DNA of 64,000 nt from Filosporella fistucella. Lineage: Eukaryota > Ascomycota > Leotiomycetes > Helotiales. The translations under genes and the position numbers were made by a program. How positions within the stretch are numbered: the first letter of the stretch is position 1; every line of letters starts with the position of its first letter. The notes under the pieces are model-generated. The model was not told the DNA's origin and ran no database searches. It saw nothing but the letters and a program-made list of their open reading frames with translations. The stretch is taken from contig JAQJZZ010000005.1 of NCBI GenBank assembly GCA_030077755.1, positions 1,860,001-1,924,000 on the forward strand, read 5' to 3'. Below, one piece after another: positions 24,268 through 36,500 of this stretch.

Positions 24268-25896
24268 TCATGCCTTACACAATTTCACTTTCACTCCATT
24301 CCCACTACAACTTGTCATTGTCGTATGATATTTGGCTTGAAGTTCAGTGTCTCTGTTTTCCATCCTCTCGTATCGCTGGAGTAGACGTATGAGCACATAG
24401 CTCGCCTCAATTAGAGCATATTGCTGTCCTAAGCAAATCCGCGGTCCACCATTGAACTAGTAGCCACCGTCAGTCTTTCGTCATTAAAAGCCACAGAATC
24501 TACTCACAGGTATGTATTCCCAGCCAAATTTTCTACCCTCCCATCTCTCAGGGACAAACTTATCGGCATCTGGGCCCCAGATATCCTTTCGGCGGTGAAG
24601 CACATGGATGCTGTACTGCACACTCGTGCCCTTAGGAACGAATATCTTACTCTTCCCATCGGGTCCACCCCCTCTTGGCAACGTGGTGTCCTTGTTCGAT
24701 ATCCGGAAATTCAGTGGCACAATGCTGTTCAGCCGCTGGACTTCATTCATACAATATTGGAGATATTTGCAAGCCTTGATCTTTGTGAAGCTTATGTCCT
24801 TCTCAGTATCGCAGCTTGAGTACTCGCCGAAGTCGCGAAGGATTATTTCCCGGAGTTTTTGGTATCGTGCTTGATCTCTGACGAGTTCGAACAGAGTCCA
24901 GCCTATCAGAGATGCAGTGGTGTCACGACCAGCCAGGAGAAGATGTAGGATTTGAGAACGCAACTCAATGGGATCCTGGGTGTGGTCGGCCAGAGCCTCG
25001 AGGAAGACATAACGGCCTTCTACATCAGAAGGCCGAGTTTTCTTCTCGGAAAGATCTGCCCTCCTTTCGCTGAGATGAGCTGCCACAATCCTGTCAACCC
25101 ACTGCCGGCATATTTTATTGGCTTTCATCCATCCCTTCGGAAAAATGGCCCAGACATAAGGAGCAAAGCGAGCACGAATCGCCAGTCCAGTATTTCCGAC
25201 ATCAAATGCTTTCCCAAAGTCTTCTTCTTCATCTCCCTCGATTCCCGTTCGTTGCAGCTCCAGCAGTCTCATCTGGCTATTTGCACTTTTGCCCAACAAG
25301 AATTCTGTCGCAGCATCTAAAGTCAAATTGAAGAGCAATGGCTGTAGGTCGACCTCCTCATTTTCAGCCTCATCCAGGACTGTCATCAAATGAAGAACAT
25401 GTTTTTCTTCAATTTCCAGGTCACTTATTTGATCTCGAGCAAACTGAGGTTTAATCAGAGCTCTGGACCTCGCCCACTCTTTTCCGTCCTGGGAAAATAT
25501 TCCGCTCCCCAAAAATGGATGTGCATTTGCTCTTCTCACAGGACCCAGCTCGAAATCCTCAAATTGAGTCGCTAACATCGCCTGGATATTTTGCTCATCG
25601 ACCGTGAAAAATCCGGGACGACCCAGCACTTTGGTTCCAAAAGTCAGAGCCCCAACTTCCTGCTGGCGTCGAATGATATGGTTTGGAAAGCTTTTTGTTT
25701 TGATTGAAGCCAAAGAGAGCTGTATTTGGTCGATGCCGAGGGGCAGCCGGTAAGTTTCCGAGGGTGGTGGCAGACAATGGAGGGAGTTGGCTTTTGAGGC
25801 ATTTCGAAACGAGATGTATATCCGGTGAGCGATTGAATACACAACATATATGACGGAGATGCCCAAAAATGAAAGAGCAGCTGAAGAAGAATGCAT
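24268..25896 (-). CDS. cytochrome P450, CYP52-like
   Basis: Two exons, 25896-24508 and 24456-24268, encode about 525 residues. The N-terminal anchor is near residues 5-22 ([15 protein letters not shown]). The I-helix motif AGRDTT sits at about 310, ExxR is in NEVQRLN, and the PERF-like motif is FVPERWEG. The heme loop [11 protein letters not shown] puts the axial cysteine near 471 and lies entirely in the short second exon. Motifs and spacing resemble the CYP52 group, which hydroxylates alkanes and fatty acids at the omega carbon in the endoplasmic reticulum, but the subfamily is inferred. The start at 25896 puts the membrane anchor at the N-terminus; an ATG 39 codons upstream in the same frame is less likely. 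All key residues are present. Confidence 0.92.
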
Positions 25897-26398
25897 GACT
25901 TCTACCAAAAAAATCCGGAATTTATCTCCCTCAATCAACCATGAAATGGCAGGTGGCGAAGCGGCAACATAAATGAAGTCAAAATTCCTGGGCGTGCATA
26001 GCAACACCACCAAATATGTACTTATTGAAGGGGTTCTGCAACAACAGAAAGCAGCTGGACTGTATCATTGCGGGGTTCCACCTAAGCTAGTGAAGATTGT
26101 CATCAAGTATACTATTCGTGGAACGGTACGGGGCGACTGCCTTCCGAAGTACTTTTCGCACGTGCCACTATCTTCATTTTTCGGATGTATTTCTCGAAGG
26201 AGGTCACTGGCCCGTCTTATCAACTAAAATGGGCTCATATTCGTATTGTGATGGTGGAAAAAGAAATTCTCGGTTGCGTTCATGATAGCTCACCTCACTT
26301 CGGGGTGGTTCAAACTCAAATCACGTGGGGGACGTGTCCATATCTATCCTCAGCCGTAAGTCGTTATTTGACGAGCACTGCTCGCTGTTTCTGAGATC
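25897..26398. other. P450 upstream region / 3' flank of phosphatase gene
   Basis: About 500 bp that should contain the P450 promoter. No other feature is visible. Confidence 0.4.
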
Positions 26399-27269
26399 TC
26401 AATTCGGTTCTACTCCCTTTATATCTTTGGCGTGCGTTCCCGGAGGTCTTTTACGCTTCTCTGATACCTTCCCGACTTCCATCAATTGAGCTTCTTTTTC
26501 ATTTGAGTCGTCCGTGAAAGTGTAACGTCGAAATTCGCAATTCTTGTACGCAGTTCCTTTTTTTTGATCAGCTTTCCTTCCTTTTCTGGCGTGGCAAAAC
26601 TCACCATGGCTGGGACTGAAAGAATCCCAATCGCCCGTGAAATAATGCAGGAAAGCTCCATGCGTCACCAGTACGATCTCTGTCTCAGGCCGCTTCCAAA
26701 GCCAAGCTCGGAGTTCTGCAGCTCGTGCTTCGACGGCTTGGAGGCTGTCTTCAAACTTCCCTTTCTTGATTCTGATCAGCCTTGTGTTGTGGTCTTCATG
26801 TGTGCACATATTCTCTTACTTTTCCACTCCAACCGGGCTCTAAGATACTATAGTCAATCTTCTCCACATCAAATCCCGCCTGCTCCTCGCCTTTCAGTAT
26901 TTCCTTTATTTCAGCTTGTAATTCATCCATTTCTAGTCCAACATCACAAGGCTTGGCACTGATCTCTTGGGCTTGTGGCACGAGAAGTAGTGAAACTTCA
27001 GGTCTGAGAAGTGCTGGTGTGAAACTTTCAATTGCAGTTTGAATCGCTCGCCGGAGCGGTGAGGACATGACGATTTGGATCGAGGAGTGCGACGGAAACG
27101 TATCTCTGAGGGCTCTACATTGTTCTTTCCCTTTCAAGGTCAGTTTTGCGTCCGCAATGTAGAAATTGTCCTTTTTCGCGTCAGCTTCTTGTTTCTATGG
27201 AAGGGAGATCTTTACGTTGACATTGTGCTCGCCTTCGGCGTGGCGAACCAGATAGATGATTTTTGACAT
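26399..27269 (-). CDS. phosphoglycerate-mutase-like (histidine phosphatase) protein
   Basis: About 245 residues in four exons. The N-terminus YLVRHAEGEHN gives the RHG-type catalytic histidine of the histidine phosphatase superfamily. MSSPLRRAIQT holds the second conserved arginine, and VLVTHGAFLHYFTGDW the second histidine. Exon one is 27269-27216 and joins to DNFYIADAKLTL; exon two ends at GWSGK and joins KGKFEDS, restoring a K-x-G-K motif of fungal members. The last intron (GTGAGT to AAAAAAAAG) joins SPSHG to TAYKNCEF. Two introns end in A-rich AAG acceptors, so these boundaries are less certain than the rest. The family removes phosphate from small metabolites; the substrate cannot be told here. 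Confidence 0.85.
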
Positions 27270-27707
27270 TTCTTGCACGTTTAAATTTTTACAATTAAAG
27301 ATTTGACCCGGCTCAGATAAATACAATAATTTGAGTCACACAAGCTTACATCGTTGTCATCATGAGGGCTGAACAAAATCTTCAAATATTGAACACTGGG
27401 CTCGGAATACTTCCCCGTAGTCGGGAAAGCTTCCCAATTAGACATCAGTGTCGGCTAAGCTGCCTTTGTCCCCTGAATTTAGCGATCTGTGACTCAGCTT
27501 GCATTTGCCTATTCAAGACATTACCACATTATTCATAACCATCTCAGATCTACAAGCGAGGAAAAAATGGTGGAATCTCTTTCAAAGTTCTTTCCCATTT
27601 ATTTAATATCTATGGGCAAGTACTCGTATGCACGTGACCAGCTTTCTCAAGTCTTAGGTGTTCAAAATGCTCGAAAGCTCTTATTCTTATCACGTTGTTT
27701 CACAGCC
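27270..27707. other. short upstream spacer without a supported gene
   Basis: AT-rich spacer between the phosphatase promoter and the broken gene downstream. Nothing recognisable is present. Confidence 0.35.
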
Positions 27708-29264
27708 CCTCTTCTTGAACCAGTTCCTCTCCTCGGAGTAAGTCACTTCCAGTCTCTTCATGAACGGGGCCAAATACGTAAGTTGATTGTTTTCCTCTGC
27801 TGCCATCCTCACCTCGTGAAAGTATATCACAATGAAAGCATCAACTCTATTAGCAAGAAAGCCGTCAAATCGTGAAGTCTCTTGGAATAAGATCTTTCCG
27901 GTACGGGTACCTTCTGAATAGGACTTTCGTAGAAGAGGTTCGAAATAACCCATCCGATTTGGGTTTGGACTAGGATGTTTTGCAACTTCATCTGCTCATC
28001 GGTCTTGCTGAGGAGCATGAGATCGGAGTCGACCTTGATCATATCAATATATTAGTGGAAATGAGCAAGCTATAAGATGACTCCTTTTGGTACTTGACCA
28101 AGTAGGAAGCCAAAATCTTCTAAAGGAGGCAATATTCACAAGTATAGAAGTATCTTAACAAAGTCCACAATATCCTTGTCCTTGTCCTCCGCAGCACTTG
28201 CATCAGAGCTGATATCTTCTTCGCTCCTCTCCCTACCAAGTGTGTAATTTTTATCTGCTATGAGTGTGGTCTCTACCATTTTTGCTGCTGTTGATAGGCA
28301 TAATACATAGTTTCCGCCGAAGATTATATGACAGGGCAATAGACAAAGCTTCAAGCAAACATGGCTCTTTGGCATGGGAACAATCAACAAAAGTAGAATG
28401 AATCATAGACATAAAGCTCTGTCGAGATGAAGCGATTGTCAAATGTCTCGAGTTCATTTTCTCTCTTGGAATTACTGTTCGGAATCTGGACCGCTCTACC
28501 TGGAACCCGAAGCTCTATTGTCTTGGGACTATTCTCCTGTATAGAACATTCCTTTAGAATCGAGATCTCTAGTTGTATCTCGATGCTCAACTGTCTTAAG
28601 GATATTATGTCTCTCGAAGTCGCTTTTCAAATCTGGATGTTTGCCCATAGCTCGATATTCAACTGTCTGGCGAATATTTTGTCTAGCAGAATCACTGTTC
28701 CGAGTCTGGATTCTTGCTTGCGGCTCGTTGTTTGATTCTCTCGCGAACAATCTCACTCATGAAATTGTTCATGTGGATCTGGAGCTTTGCTTACAGCCAG
28801 ATTTTGATTTTTATAAATCGTATTCTACATTAACGGATATTATCTCCGATAACCATGAAGTCTCTAGAACCTCTTTTTTGAGATGCCATCCTATCCGCCC
28901 TGCTACTTCACCGGGTTGAAAGGCGTCCACAAGCCAGGAGGCGATGGCTGAAATACAGTCAACGTGGATCTGGGCAGCTTTTTCGTTTTGTATCGTGCCA
29001 TATTGGCTGACTTCTGCCTGTTACCTACTGTCAGGGGGTTGCAATAGCTGGTTACTAATGCTTAGTCACTAACTTGACAATCTCTGTTGATCTCTGCAAT
29101 GAAAGCTTGGGCAGTTGATCGGTCGAAAAAAACCATTTGAGAATCTTCATCGGGCTTTACCACCATTGATGAATCCATGGTGGTGACGAAGCTTCGGGTG
29201 GTCAATAGAGAGGCGAGTGGTTTCAAGATTTTTTTGTTCTCGCAGGTCGAACTTGTGAAGGCCG
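27708..29264 (-). pseudogene. broken, unrecognised gene with internal 24-residue repeats
   Basis: The minus strand from 29264 reads MDSSMVVKPDEDSQMVFFDR, then across a possible intron AEVSQYGTIQNEKAAQIHVD and GWHLKKEVLETSWLSEI. The same frame continues through three stops near 28813-28750 (TAA, TGA, TGA, each one C-to-T change from CAA or CGA) into an open stretch, RQNIRQTVEYRAMGKHP. A one-base shift near 28540 moves the frame to NSPKTIELRVPGRA, and weaker fragments run to a final piece ending CETT at about 27708. This looks like a once-coding repetitive gene inactivated by RIP-like transitions and indels. The family is not recognised. An alternative is a gene with several unrecognised introns. 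Confidence 0.45.
28430..28850 (-). repeat. diverged tandem array, about six units of about 73 bp
   Basis: On the + strand a core similar to cgatNNtcaactgtct, followed by a g/a-rich stretch and tatt, recurs at about 28433, 28508, 28581, 28653, 28726 and 28819. Spacings are 75, 73, 72, 73 and 93 bp. Read on the minus strand, units align as 24-residue repeats such as NIRQTVEYRAMGKHPDLKSD, NILKTVEHRDTTRDLDSKG and NSPKTIELRVPGRAVQIPNS. The non-multiple-of-three spacings coincide with frame changes, which supports decay of a coding repeat. Confidence 0.6.
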
Positions 29265-30506
29265 TCGAGTGAGGTTGGAAAAATATAAAATCACGCCAAA
29301 TCACACTTTCCTTCTTCTAGTCGTTTCTGTTTCGAAAATTGTGCGTCTGCGCCGCCAAATCAATTCACGCTTCGGGCTTTCCCCTTCTCGTACAAGTCTC
29401 CTCTTTAAACACTCTGCTTCAGAAAATGGTTCTAGCATCACGGTTCACCTGCCCATGTTCTCTCGAAAAATCTGCGCCGATGCACTTCTCCCTATTCTTC
29501 TATATGTTTACGAATACGCCAAATCATCCCGTTCCTATTCCAGATAGCTTTCCGGTGTCACAGTAACACTTCCTCCGAAATCCACGCTACACCTCACTCT
29601 CTTCCCTCAAGTGTGTATCTAGTGTCCTTTGTTGAATATCAGGCTAACACACTCTCTCAGATCAATCCTCTACCTCCTATTCGAGTCCGCGCCTGACCTT
29701 ACCTCTTCCACGCCAAAGCCATCTTTTCCCCAATCTCCAGCCTCAAGTGTGCGACTGAATGTCTCTCAATATATATCCACGACACATAGCTTTCCATCTC
29801 CGGCATATAGTCGTTTCACAAGGCAGCATTGTAACTTAGAAACCGATAACAGTTCAGTTTTTAGTCTCTCCTAGCCACTCCACGTTTGTGGGCTGTCCAA
29901 TATCATTTGTTTATATCGTGTCCCCTCTCTACTGTCCCGCTCCTCCTCAACTCTCCGCTTCTCGCAGGATATCAAGGTAGCGTGATTTAAATCTAAAATT
30001 GTGCATACCCATATTTCTCTATATATATCCTTGCCTTCTGAACCCGTGGTCGAGCCTCACGAAAAGGATACTACACCTTTTCACTTCCAATTAGTCCCTA
30101 GCTTTTCTATTTGCATATTCGGTATATGTCTCCTTCCCGATTTCGAAATTCACGCCAATCGGCTACGCACACGTTCCAGACACTTTATGTTTAGTAATGC
30201 TGTGGACTCACACAAAAATAAGCCTCTATGCTAGTTACTCACTCACTTTCCCACACATGGCCTTTGCATACTTTCGACCAATATGTCACCTAAGTCAAAG
30301 CCGACTCTACGTCGCTACTTCTTGATTTCACTTATTTCCACTTTAAACACTACTCAGCTTCGCCTCACAATTTTATCTCCCCGCAGTTCGCTGTCACAAG
30401 AACATGAGTTGGAATATCGTCTTCATTACAAAATCTAACACTAATACTGTTCCTCCACGAAGCAAGCACTAATCTCAACAAAGCTCATCAGTCATCCCTC
30501 CCACTC
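29265..30506. other. pyrimidine-rich intergenic interval
   Basis: About 1.2 kb, strongly C/T-rich on the + strand, between the broken repeat gene and the 3' end of the giant gene. Frames are short and lack motifs. It may include the long 3' end region of the giant gene. Confidence 0.35.
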
Positions 30507-33500
30507 TCACACCTCAAGGGTAGGAGGTTCAACCCCAGCTTTTTTATCTCTCACCTCCTCCTCAAAGTCATTCTTCAGCAGCAAGATTCCATCTAGGATC
30601 TTTCCCATATGTGTTTTATCGATGGACTCGCAGTTACGTCGAATCTTGGTCATCAAGAGCTTAAAGAACCTGACTGGACTGTCCCTGAACGTGGAGTCGC
30701 CCTTACCCATCTCCTTATCCGTCTTGATGATGAACCCATCAGCCGCAACGCGGGTGTTTCCTTCACTCTTCTGCCATGCTAGTCCAAGACACTTGCACAC
30801 CTCAATATATTCTTCAAAGGAATCGAGGTACAGTTGACCTGCAAACAGGTTGAGTTGGACGATTGCGCGGCGAGGGACAGACTGAAGGTACTCTAGTGGA
30901 CGCTCTGGAACGTTGTATAGGTTTAACCCATCCAAGGGACGGAAGCCGAGATTTGGTCGAGGCGAATACAAATGCAAGGTGGCCACCTTAGAATCCTTGA
31001 ACTTGGGCAGCAATTGCTGCGCCTCGAAAGGGCTGATAACCATTACACGTGATTGCATCTGCACCGAATCTTTCGTGGTGGTGGTGGTCATAACCCACTG
31101 CACAGGACGCTGGAAGTCATCCGAGACATATGCATTTCCAGAAATCTGCACGGTCGCCGCAAAGTCAGCCGTGACATAGAGATCTTCAGGAAATTGGGAG
31201 ATATCTAGACGTTTGGCGGCACTGGTGGTGCGCAGTGTTTGGAAAGCAGGCATGTAAGCTTTTGAATTATTTGAGAACACACCGGTCGTGACCAATTTAA
31301 CGACATCATGGTGAATATGATGGTTAGCAGGTTTAGCAGCATGTGGCTTCTGGATTTGTCGTTCTGCCTGGATTTCCGGGGATAACTCGCGTTCTTGTTC
31401 CTCTTGCAAGGTGGCAGCGTTGAACTCAAGGTTATTGAACTCACGGCATCGTTCGATGATGAGTCCGAGATTTTCATTGTCGCCAGCCTGCACGACAGAT
31501 GTGACATCTGCACTCAGACGAGGCCTGTACCTCTCCTCAAGGCTTTGAGATTCCTTCTCGAGGAATCTCTCAGCGCCAGCCCTATTCAGGGAAGAAACAC
31601 TGCTAGCATCTGCCCATACAGCCTTTTGGTTTTCATGACGCTGGCCTTGGGCTGCCCAAAGTGGCATACTGCGTTGCATATCAATGCAAGTCTCTGATAT
31701 AGACCAACTCAGCACATCTGTGACGCTGATTTTGAGATCCTTGGGGTCAGATTTTTGCGCCAAAATCTTGTTTCTGACCTCTTCAGGAACACAGAAAACA
31801 ACCGACTGGCCATGTCCAAGTTGCCTCATTCTCATGCACGCTACACCAATATCAGTAATAGTCATTAAATATCTCAAATTTACTAACCCTGCACCAGTCT
31901 ATCCTTCGTCAAACTAGGTCCTAGCGTAACGGCGGCTCGATAGTGAATAGGAAGCTTCAGATCTGTACCTCGAGTGTGTGCCTCATCAAGAAAGATGCGA
32001 CACACATCGAGCTGCTTTGCAAATGAGGATGTCTGGAGTGGTTCAATCTTCCCCTTTCTGTCAAGAACGCATATCTCGTCATTGTCGTTAAAGAACACTA
32101 CAGCTTGAACAGTTCCATGATCTGGTAATAGCTTCAGCCACTCACGAGCGACCTCCATATTGCTGAGCTCTATAATTTGAGCACCAACGTCAAGTATGAC
32201 CTGTATTGACGGTTCCATCCCAACCACCATCTCCAACAAAAGTGAAGCATCGGACGCTGATGCTTCAGTGGATTTTCGGGGATGTATGAACGTAACGGTA
32301 TTCTCAGGCTGAAGTAGATACTCGAGAACCAGAGCATTGGTATGCTCCTGCTCCTTGAGATCAAGATGTTTGACGCTGAGTGGGAGTACCATACGAGAAT
32401 CATTCGTGCCACTAAAACCAGTCGTTGGATGGGTTTTGATCTGACCAATATCCCACCCAGATGCAGAAAGTTTATCTGGAAACTCTTTCATCTCTTTAGG
32501 AAAGACAATGTGAGACAGGAAGTAATCAATAGCTCCCTTGGCATAACGGAGGCTTGGAAATACTTGCTCAGTACACTGTACCTTATCCTTAAGGTTGATT
32601 CCAATGAGATGTTTGAAGGAATGGGGTAAATTTGGTGCATCCTTGACCCAGCCTTGATATTCAACATCTGCTTGGTCGGACTTCAAGAGATGGCCAAATG
32701 CAAGGAACAGGTCATCGTCCTGCAAACCACCGTAGTAATAACTCAAACAAGTCAAAACAATGACCACATCTGGATGGCTGAATTCAGACCTCGGTGTTGG
32801 GTTATCCTTGGCACGATATGGAATGGCCAGCCTTGTACGAGGCTCTTTAGCAATGTCAAGACCATAATTAACCCTCCAACGTTTTTGTCCAAACGCAAAA
32901 GACAGAATGCCTCCACCAATGAGCCCACGAAGGAGGAGGAGAGTGCCACTTGTAAATTCGGACCAAAACCCATCTGGTCCTCCTCCTTCAACTGCTTCGA
33001 TCTCAGCTGGAGTGAGACATGGCTTAGTAATGTAACGGAGAAGGGCTTTTCTGGCATTTCGTGGCTGTCTGGCAATAGGGAAACCATTCAGTCCAGTTTC
33101 GCAAATTCGCTCAGCGATGCAGGCTGAGATCTGCTGCTGAGCTTCAGGGCGGAAGATGCGGATTCGTGGAAAACTTCCAGGCCATCGTTCGTGGAGTTCG
33201 ACAGAAGTTGGATGCTCGCACTTGACGCCATGTGCAAATGTTTTGACCAGCTCTAGTACCTGCTGAATGCAAATCCAACGCTCGGGGCTAAGTTCAATTG
33301 GTCGTTGCATACCCATCGTGTAGATCAACTCGAATTTAACACTGAAGTTTTCGTCGCTCTCATCCACAATGTCTCGTGACGACTCGTCGAAGAATTCTTG
33401 GGTCGATAACAGTGATCTACCGACGCTTTCCTTGCCAGTGATAAGGCATTCAAGTCCCATGAGCTTGAAAGATAGAACATGTTCAGGTTGAACGAGAAGA

Positions 33501-36500
33501 ATACCACCATGTTCCATACATTCACTATACATCTTGCCAATTGTATTAGCTTCACTGACTCCGAGCTTCAAGGCACGAGAAAATGGCATGTGGTAGATAC
33601 GTCGGTCAAGTAGACCACCTAACTTGGAAACCAGCATCTGCAACATCTGCTTTGATTGAGGTTTTGCCACGATGACCCGAACAAGTCTTGTGCCGTCGGC
33701 AAGATATGCAGCCACATTTGGCACAATGACCGTTGATTTTCCTTCGCCCATGTTCAATTGCATGACCGAATTTTTGCCAGAAGGTGGACTTCTCATTCTA
33801 TTCGCAATTGACTCTTGTACCTCTCGGATCATGATTCCACTTTCAACCTCCAAAAGTAGAGCCTCGGGATTTTCCAGTGGATTCCAGTTGGAGTGGCCAG
33901 AGTTTCGCAACTCTTTGACAACATCAGCAGGGCTGTGACAGAGGTTGACTAGTCTAGCGGCACGTTGAAGGTCTGTAAGAGCAATTCCATATTGAACGAT
34001 GACAAATTTCCAATCTTTTGGAAGTCGCGCCCATGAAACACGAGCAAGCTGTTGAAGGAGGAAACTTGGAGTTAGTCGTGGGCAATGCTTTGTCTTCATG
34101 TTTACGGTCAAGACATCTAATCCTGGTCCCAATGAGTGGTTAACTCTGGCAGGGTGTGTCAATGCAGATAGGATAGCCTCATAGACCTGCCCGACATACG
34201 CTTTGCAGCGCCTCAGATGAGATTCAAGAACATTGCGAAGGTCAATTTCATCCAATTGCAGGCTGTATCGTTTCGTCCACTCTTCCAAAGAGCGCAAACT
34301 CCTTCGAAGATCTTCGGTGTATTTCCTCGCATAATTGGATTCTGCTTGAATATCGAGACACTCAATCAAGGCCGACAAACGAGGAGTCTGGTTAGCCTCA
34401 TCGGTAGACGCCATTAGAAGCTCTGTTAAGTTTCCGGGACGGCTAGGTAGGATTGGAGGCTCCGCATTTTTCCAAACGTCATCGACTGATATAAACGGCT
34501 TCTGTATTTGTGATTGCCTTACTGGCAGACATAGTGTGTTCGATGGGCTGGGTACCGGGCTGACAGTCTGTCCCAGGAGCGCCAGGGAAATTCGATCGAG
34601 GTACTCTGAAAACTGAAGGTTATCGTACCATATTTTCCACACGGACTTCAGTGCTTCAATTGCGCTTGCAACATTGATATATTGACTCGATGTGGACAAC
34701 ACCACACCTGTGGGGAAAACTGGCACTTGACTCGGCCACTGAGATTTTAGCGCCACAACTAAAGAGTCAACGGCACTTTTCTGGTTTTCCTGGTGCTCGT
34801 TATGCTGGCGCTTTAGGAACTTTCCTCTGCTTTCCGAAGCTGCGGCTCTAAGTCTTTTCTCCGGGCAGCGATTCAGAGGCAACAAATACTGCTGGATTAT
34901 GTTGCGAGTTGCGTTTTCTTTCATTCTAAGTCCTTGCCCGAGGTAGAATTGGCGGGTCGTTAGTGGCACAACCTTGGCCATTTCTGGAATGGTGAAAAAC
35001 GCAAGTAATGCTTGCAAGATCACGGTATCTGCCTTTTCAGCAAAAGCCAAGGTAGCGAACCATATCATCAAGTCAAACTTGGAGATAGAAGAGCGTTCTT
35101 GACTGAACTTCTTGTGAAGGCTGCACCACATTTGAGAGATAAACTCGTTCGAGTCGAGAAGTAGTCCCGCATCATACTTCAGCTGGTACAGCTTCAAAGA
35201 ATCATCCGAACCATATATCTCATTTGTTTCTGACAAGAAGTTCCACAATTTCGTTTGTGTATTGTATGGAACCGGGTATACAAGGCTGAGGTGCCCCTGG
35301 TATACGGAACTTGACATGGAAAAGGCTCTGACCGCGGGAGAAGAATTTTGGTTGCGATCTCTACCAAAATATTCTCTATCGAATTTAGTCGTCTTATCTT
35401 CAGCACCAAATTCCGCAACACGGAACATGCATGACCGAAAAGAATCGCGATCCAAGAGCGCCTCCTGCACGCCCTTCAGTTCAGGAAGTGCCGTTTGAGA
35501 TGTTGGAAAAAACAAATTTGCTTCACCCGCCTGGTCGAACAAATTTTTGACAGCTTTGTAAAATCCACCATGTTGAGCAAGGAATCCGAGACTGCTTGAC
35601 CAACTGACGGTTTGCATAACGCACTTTTCGGGCGGGTAATATACTCTTCCTGGTGTGAGCTTCGCAATTTGAGCAAGAGTTTCTGCGTTACTCTGGGATA
35701 GACGAGCAAATGATCTGACGGATGCGGATTTCAAAATTTTCAGAGCGGATTCGGTTCCTGTCCTGTAGAGGAGCGGATCTGGCAAACAGAAAGATGTGAG
35801 GGCATGAAGGTAGCACAACACGAGCTTGCTCTGCAAGCTACCATCGTCCACAAGCCTGCCGATTTGTTCATCGACCTGGTAGTGATGGATCTTGATGGCA
35901 GATTCCTTGTCAACGATCACTGCAACATGTCCAGAATTTAATGAAGACGAGACCTGGCCTTCTAGCAATATTACCTGCCGGTGACCAGTTTTTTCGTGTC
36001 TGAGTATCAACTTGTTCTTTAGACCCACTAGTGTCCCCAATGACTGATCTGAGTCAATGCACATCCCACGAAATTGTCTTGACTGAATGAAGGATGTTCC
36101 TAATCTCAATTGAAACACTAATTGAAGCTTCGGACATTCAATTTCCAGCGAAGATGATGCTGTGTTGAGAATGTTGTGTATCCGAAATATATCTGTAAGT
36201 GGCGAAAGGATAGCAGATAGCATCTGATGCGTCTTGCTCTTCACCCCCACAAGAAGATTTTCATCCTTTTCCATACGCCATAATGGTTCAGATGTCTGTT
36301 TTACCAGTCTCCAATTCCCCGAAGAGGCTGCCCAAGGATGAGAGATGGGGCGAAATTCTATTGATCCATCGTCGATGTTACACCAATGAACATAATCCTC
36401 AACGAAAGCTGTAGGAAGCTCTCCCTTGAAAACTCGAGAAGGAATGTATTCAAACTTTCGGCCATCTTTCACAGCTTGGACAATGAGGTCGTCCTCTGGG

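Noticed and set aside
25897..26013. Upstream in-frame ATG adding 39 residues to the P450
   Set aside because: The added residues precede the membrane anchor and do not resemble P450 N-termini.
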